Assembly (NCBI GenBank): GCA_027490595.1
Contig: JAIXXU010000018.1
Location: 1-11,388 of the forward strand
Length of the DNA stretch: 11,388 nucleotides
Direction: 5' to 3'
Source of the DNA: Pseudomonadota bacterium
Lineage (GTDB): Bacteria > Bdellovibrionota_B > Oligoflexia > Silvanigrellales > Silvanigrellaceae
In this document: piece by piece, positions 8,495 to 11,388 of the stretch
Layout: each line of letters opens with the position of its first letter
How positions within the stretch are numbered: position 1 is the first letter of the stretch
Made by a program: the position numbers and the translations under genes
Notes under the pieces: generated by a model
What the model was told of the DNA's origin: nothing
The model's input: only the letters and a program-made list of their open reading frames with translations
The model's database searches: none

Positions 8495-8568
8495 AAAAGG
8501 TGTCACAATAAAAAAGCGTGGTAGGAATTCGTGACATAGATCATGTTACGGGCTATGTGACACTTTTT
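8495..8568. repeat. nested inverted repeats with GTGTCAC arms
   Basis: Outer arms: AAAAGGTGTCAC (8495-8506) against GTGACACTTTTT (8557-8568), 11 of 12 bases complementary. Inner arms: ACATAG (8534-8539) and CTATGT (8553-8558) form a 6-bp stem with a 13-base loop. The right side runs into T6 (8564-8569), so a transcription terminator is one reading. The left arm begins with A4, giving a bidirectional look. Related motifs continue at TGTCAC 8594-8599 and GTGTAACAC 8614-8622. Alternatives are a mobile-element end, a recombinase site or a repressor operator. Confidence 0.5.
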
Positions 8569-8592
8569 TGATGGATTTTACTAAAAATTAGA

Positions 8593-8620
8593 TTGTCACG
8601 TGAACGGTGGTTCGTGTAAC
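8593..8620 (+). promoter_or_regulatory. candidate promoter of the alpha/beta hydrolase gene
   Basis: TTGTCA (8593-8598) is close to a -35 box, and TGTAAC (8615-8620) is a weak -10 at 16-base spacing, upstream of the hydrolase ATG at 8653. Both boxes lie inside the GTGTCAC-like repeats, so a binding protein could compete with polymerase. The match is modest. Confidence 0.28.
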
Positions 8621-8652
8621 ACAATTTTATATCAAACTCAAAGGCCATATTT

Positions 8653-9630
8653 ATGAAATTATTTTTCAAATATTTTTTTATCCTTATAAATCTGTGTTGT
8701 ACATTATCTTATTCAAATTATATAAATGCAGAGTACTTAGAAAAAACAATTTCAGTCGATAATGGGGATATAAAATACTATCAGATTGGGACTGGTGATC
8801 CTGTGCTAATGCTTCACGGCATGTTTGCTAATAAGGAACAATGGCTTGATTTAGTGAAATATTTAATAATGATTAATCCAAATATAACCAAAGAATTTCA
8901 GTTTATTATTCCTGATTTAGCTGGATATGGAGGAAGCACAAATTATCCAATTAAAGTCTATAAATTAGATGTAGATTATTCAAATAAAAATTCATTAAAT
9001 AAAGTAGAAATTATACATGATTTTATCGAAAAGTTGGATATTAAATCTCAAATTAATATCGCTGGAAATTCTATGGGCGGTTTAATCATGACTTTGTATA
9101 CAATGCATTATCCAAAGCAAGTAAAGAGTTTAGCTTATATAGGTTCACCATAAGGGATATCTAATTTTACTGACATCTTTATAAATACTGGGTTTCGCCA
9201 AGGCTATAATCCAATTATACCGACTACAATTGATCAATTTAAAAATGAACTTTATTTACTTCTTGTAAATTATAAAAATATTATGCCTAGTGATGAGTAT
9301 ATAAATACAAAAATTATTCCATTTAAAAATAAGAATTATCAAAAATTTACAGCCGCATATAACATGATGTATATTCAACCTTATAGAGAATACTTAAAGA
9401 AAAAATTACCCATCATACAACCTGCTTTAGTATTATGGGGACAAGAGGACTATATTTTTGGTAATGCATCTCATGCAAAAGAGTTATGTAAAAACCTAGA
9501 GCAATCTAAATTTTGTAAATGGTATTCCGTTCCAAATGCCGGTCATCTTCTTTTAAAAGAAGATAATAATGTGTTGCAAGTCATCGCACAATATTATTCA
9601 AATTTTTTGAATTTTTTTATTAAGAAATAA
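8653..9630 (+). pseudogene. secreted alpha/beta hydrolase interrupted by one in-frame TAA
   Basis: One frame of 326 codons encodes a complete alpha/beta hydrolase except for a TAA at codon 167 (9151-9153). The ATG has AAAGG eight bases upstream (8640-8644). Residues 1-26 form a signal peptide (Lys, then a hydrophobic run, likely cleaved after INA), so the product would be exported. The oxyanion motif HGMFANKEQW follows. The nucleophile elbow is GNSMGG (S140), the acid is in WGQED (D266) and the histidine in NAGH (H298). The stop falls between nucleophile and acid, in a GSP-stop-GIS context where relatives usually continue, so the upstream 166-residue piece lacks the triad. ATG 9283 could restart translation but would not contain the nucleophile. 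A single base change (for example from CAA, GAA or AAA) explains the stop. Substrate unknown; esterase, lipase or haloperoxidase-like. Confidence 0.8.
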
Positions 9631-9631
9631 T

Positions 9632-10116
9632 ATATTTATTAGCTACATGCGTGTTTCAAAATCAAATGGTTCTCAAACATTTTCTTTGCAATATGATGCC
9701 TTAATTGCAGCAGGCGTCAAAAAAGAAAATATTTATGAGGACAGAATTTCAGGAAAAGAATCTGAACGGCCTGGGTTATCTTCGTGTATTAAAGGATTAC
9801 AAGAAGAAGATGTTCTTATTCTTTGGAAATTAGATCGACTTGGAAGAAATTTAAAACACCTTTTTACTGTTGTACATGACCTTAACTACAATAATATAGG
9901 TTTGCGCGTACTTTCAGGAAATGAAGCTCATATTTATACAACGACACCAAATGGAAAATTAATCTTTTGAATATTTGCAGCACTTGCTGAATTTGAACGT
10001 AAATTAATTTGCGAAAGAACGAAAGCAGGCATTGATGCTGCGAGATCAAGAGGAAGAAAATGCGGTAGCAAAAGAAAGATGACAAAATCGAAATTGATAA
10101 TTGCCATGAATTTTGC
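9632..10116 (+). pseudogene. Tn3-type serine resolvase/invertase remnant
   Basis: Site-specific serine recombinase. From ATG 9647 the frame reads MRVSKSNGSQ, whose Ser (codon 9656-9658) is the catalytic nucleophile of the family. In-frame codons before it (ATA TTT ATT AGC TAC) encode the usual preceding FIGY-like residues, so the original start was probably at 9632, now ATA. Family blocks follow: YEDRISGKESERPGL, LWKLDRLGRNL (catalytic arginines) and TTTPNGKLIF. An in-frame TGA at 9968-9970 sits where relatives have His or Gly. The same frame then resumes with IFAALAEFERKLICERTKAGIDAARSRGRK, shown here only as a landmark, ending near MTKSKL. Beyond about 10116 the expected C-terminal helix-turn-helix is missing and the sequence joins a minus-strand transposase fragment. 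It follows the hydrolase stop by one base. It is non-functional as it stands. Confidence 0.82.
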
Positions 10117-10138
10117 ATGGCCACAAGCATATTTGTGC

Positions 10139-10372
10139 TCATGGAGAAAAATCAAATAATTTTGTTACTGATTTCTCATCCCTACCTTGAACGACATCAA
10201 ATACGCAACCTCTATCAACATCATATAATATGGGAGCATATTTGTGACCGCTTATAAAATTTTTTTCAGCAACTTCAATTATCAAGGCATAACATTTACA
10301 CATACCAATAAACGTAAAAAAAGATATTCTTAATCTTGAATTACTTTCAACAGAATTTGTAAAAAATTAGAA
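10139..10372 (-). pseudogene. transposase fragment, ISL3-like DDE type
   Basis: On the minus strand an open frame ends at TGA (10139-10141) and reads GHKYAPILYDVDRGC, then VFDVVQGRDEKSVTKLF. This is the pattern around the first catalytic region of ISL3-type transposases (GHKY-hydrophobics-D-hydrophobic-GR-K-S). The expected Asp-Glu just before it is replaced by IEVAEKNF, so this is a decayed or diverged copy. The rest of the transposase, N- and C-terminal, is absent, and no terminal inverted repeats could be paired. It abuts the truncated resolvase, which suggests that an insertion followed by deletion removed the resolvase C-terminus. The family name is by eye; other DDE families with a GHKY motif are possible. 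Confidence 0.45.
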
Positions 10373-10385
10373 TTTTTAGAATACT

Positions 10386-10484
10386 CTTGCGGTGAATAGC
10401 AACATGAATCACCGCAAGCTGTGGAGCGAATATCCTTTACTTTGCGGTGAATATAACCTACAATCACCGCATAAAAGGCGGTGA
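10386..10484. promoter_or_regulatory. operator array of five GCGGTGA half-sites upstream of fic
   Basis: Pair 1: CTTGCGGTGA (10386-10395) and TCACCGCAAG (10409-10418), a perfect 10-base inverted repeat. Pair 2: TGCGGTGA (10443-10450) and TCACCGCA (10464-10471). Both pairs have a 13-base spacer between the GCGGTGA cores, so half-sites repeat every 20 bases (about two helical turns, same DNA face). The pairs start 55 bases apart. A fifth core, GCGGTGA (10478-10484), covers the GGTGA just before the fic ATG. A -10-like TATAAC (10452-10457) lies in the spacer of pair 2. A dimeric repressor binding here would block promoter and translation-start DNA. The regulator is not identified; fic's own C-terminal winged helix is a candidate. 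Confidence 0.72.
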
Positions 10485-10489
10485 TTTAT

Positions 10490-11359
10490 ATGTGGATTCA
10501 CGAACAACCAACCTGGCCCAAATTCAGCTGGAATAACGAAGCGTTGGCTCACAAACTTGCTCATATACACCGCAGGCAGGGGCATCTGTTAGGTAGGATG
10601 CAAGAAATTGGCTTTGAGCTGAAACGTGAGGCAAGTCTCCTAATTTTAACGAATGATGTGGTGAAATCATCTGCTATAGAAGGTGAAAATCTTAATCCGG
10701 AAGAAGTGAGATCTTCTATTGCACGACAGTTAGGGATAGAAATCGCAGGACTTGTACCAGCAAGCCGCCATGTAGATGGTATTGTTGAAATGATGCTTGA
10801 TGCTACCCAGCAATTTTCAAAACCTCTTACGAAAGATCGTTTGTTTGATTGGCACGCTGCTTTATTTCCCACAGGAAGAAGCGGCATGCATAAAATTACT
10901 GTTGGTAGCTGGCGCGCGTTAGAAGCCGGTCCAATGCAAGTTGTTTCTGGAATTTTAGGACATGAAAAAGTGCACTTTGAAGCCCCAAGAGCTGATCGAC
11001 TAGAAAAAGAAATGCTAGATTTTTTAAATTGGTTTAACACAACTGACACTACAGATCTCATATTAAAAGCTGGGATTTCTCATCTTTGGTTTGTTACAAT
11101 TCACCCTTTTGAAGATGGAAATGGGCGCATCGCAAGAGCTATTGGAGATATGATGCTTGCTCGCGCTGATAATACACCAGATCGTTTCTATAGCTTGTCC
11201 TCACAAATTGATACCGAACGTAAGATTTACTATACCCAGCTCGAAAAACAGCAACGCAGTATTTTAGACATCACAGAATGGCTAGAGTGGTTTTTGGACT
11301 GTTTAGGACGAGCTATTTACAACGCTGAAATTATTCTTGAAAAAGTACTTTTCAAATAA
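10490..11359 (+). CDS. Fic-domain protein (DUF4172 type), truncated before its C-terminal region
   Basis: Predicted AMP-transferase, 289 residues from ATG 10490. I prefer this start to GTG 10481 because relatives begin MWIHE and the GGTGA motif lies five bases before the ATG. The N-terminal helical region carries SSAIEG (S60 to G65), matching the class II autoinhibitory motif [S/T]xxxE[G/N], with E64 as the inhibitory glutamate. The full Fic motif HPFEDGNGRIAR starts at H205, so catalysis looks possible. The protein ends KVLFK at TAA 11357-11359, but the next in-frame bases read KFWNKLNEK, which matches the KxxFW...NERQ linker leading to a winged helix in this class. The TAA therefore probably truncates a protein of about 370 residues. 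No antitoxin-like partner is visible. An operator array lies directly upstream. Confidence 0.85.
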   Translation: MWIHEQPTWPKFSWNNEALAHKLAHIHRRQGHLLGRMQEIGFELKREASLLILTNDVVKSSAIEGENLNPEEVRSSIARQLGIEIAGLVPASRHVDGIVEMMLDATQQFSKPLTKDRLFDWHAALFPTGRSGMHKITVGSWRALEAGPMQVVSGILGHEKVHFEAPRADRLEKEMLDFLNWFNTTDTTDLILKAGISHLWFVTIHPFEDGNGRIARAIGDMMLARADNTPDRFYSLSSQIDTERKIYYTQLEKQQRSILDITEWLEWFLDCLGRAIYNAEIILEKVLFK

Positions 11360-11388
11360 AAATTTTGGAATAAATTGAACGAAAAACA
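11360..11388 (+). pseudogene. continuation of the Fic reading frame after the TAA
   Basis: In frame with fic, these bases read KFWNKLNEK, resembling the conserved linker that follows the Fic domain in DUF4172-type proteins. The frame is open to the window edge. Only nine codons are visible, so the call rests on family resemblance. Confidence 0.5.

Larger units (their letters stand above)
7808..8652. other. 845-base stretch without an intact gene
   Basis: Very AT-rich. 7808-8009 has only weak A/T hairpins (TCAAAA/TTTTGA at 7820-7838, and the palindrome at 7884-7903), with no clear terminator. 8010-8234 holds the minus-strand Xre fragment described separately. 8235-8490 has open plus frames without a convincing start or recognisable motif. 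8495-8622 holds the GTGTCAC repeat cluster. 8593-8652 is the upstream region of the hydrolase gene. Confidence 0.6.

Noticed and set aside
8178..8534. Longer plus-strand open stretch of about 119 codons in a different frame
   Set aside because: It has no ATG, GTG or TTG start at all, overlaps the Xre fragment antisense, and matches no family I know. It could be a remnant, but I cannot support it.
8594..8622. Integron attC-like site (TGTCACGTGAAC...GTTCGTGTAACAC)
   Set aside because: The arms can pair, but the core and inverse-core consensus are not clearly present and no integrase or cassette context is seen.
10386..10484. CRISPR-like or simple repeat array
   Set aside because: The units are short (7-10 bases), alternate in orientation and sit directly at a start codon. 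That fits operators, not CRISPR.
10561..11061. 166-codon minus-strand open frame inside fic
   Set aside because: It lies entirely antisense to a well-supported Fic domain and has no motif of its own.
8653..11388. Alternative genetic code or programmed readthrough explaining the internal TAA and TGA codons
   Set aside because: TAA and TGA end the intact genes in the window (liuC, liuD, liuA and the phosphatase), and the contexts after the internal stops are not classic readthrough signals. Ordinary nonsense mutations are simpler.

Overview
The window is AT-rich bacterial DNA. The left part carries a leucine-catabolism (liu) gene set typical of proteobacteria, and the right part carries a Fic protein, a Tn3-type resolvase remnant and IS debris. 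I cannot name the genus. An AT-rich Gram-negative such as a Legionellales or Silvanigrellales/Bdellovibrionota relative would fit, but this is inference.

Bases 1-3852 hold a tight plus-strand operon: liuC (3-methylglutaconyl-CoA hydratase, 5' end cut by the window), liuD (biotin-carrying subunit of methylcrotonyl-CoA carboxylase) and liuA (isovaleryl-CoA dehydrogenase). These are consecutive steps converting isovaleryl-CoA to HMG-CoA. The carboxyltransferase subunit (liuB) and HMG-CoA lyase are not in view and are expected upstream. Bases 4005-6668 follow on the same strand with an ApaH/PPP-like metallophosphatase (TTG start) and an ANL-superfamily (acyl-CoA synthetase-like) protein whose ATP-handling motifs look degenerate. 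Bases 6818-7807 encode a 329-residue orphan protein with a Ser/Thr-rich N-terminus.

Bases 7808-10380 look like decaying accessory DNA. They hold an N-truncated Xre-type helix-turn-helix fragment (minus strand), a nested cluster of GTGTCAC-like repeats, a secreted alpha/beta hydrolase split by one in-frame TAA, and a serine resolvase split by one in-frame TGA that has also lost its C-terminus. The resolvase remnant abuts a minus-strand transposase fragment that resembles ISL3-type DDE enzymes.

Bases 10386-11388 hold a Fic AMP-transferase-like gene behind a striking operator array: two inverted GCGGTGA pairs with identical 13-base spacers and a fifth half-site on the ribosome binding site. The Fic reading frame is stopped by a TAA, yet the bases after that stop still read as the continuation of the family. 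The C-terminal winged-helix region usual in this class therefore appears cut off. The operator-Fic unit and the run of three single-stop-interrupted genes are the main points of interest.
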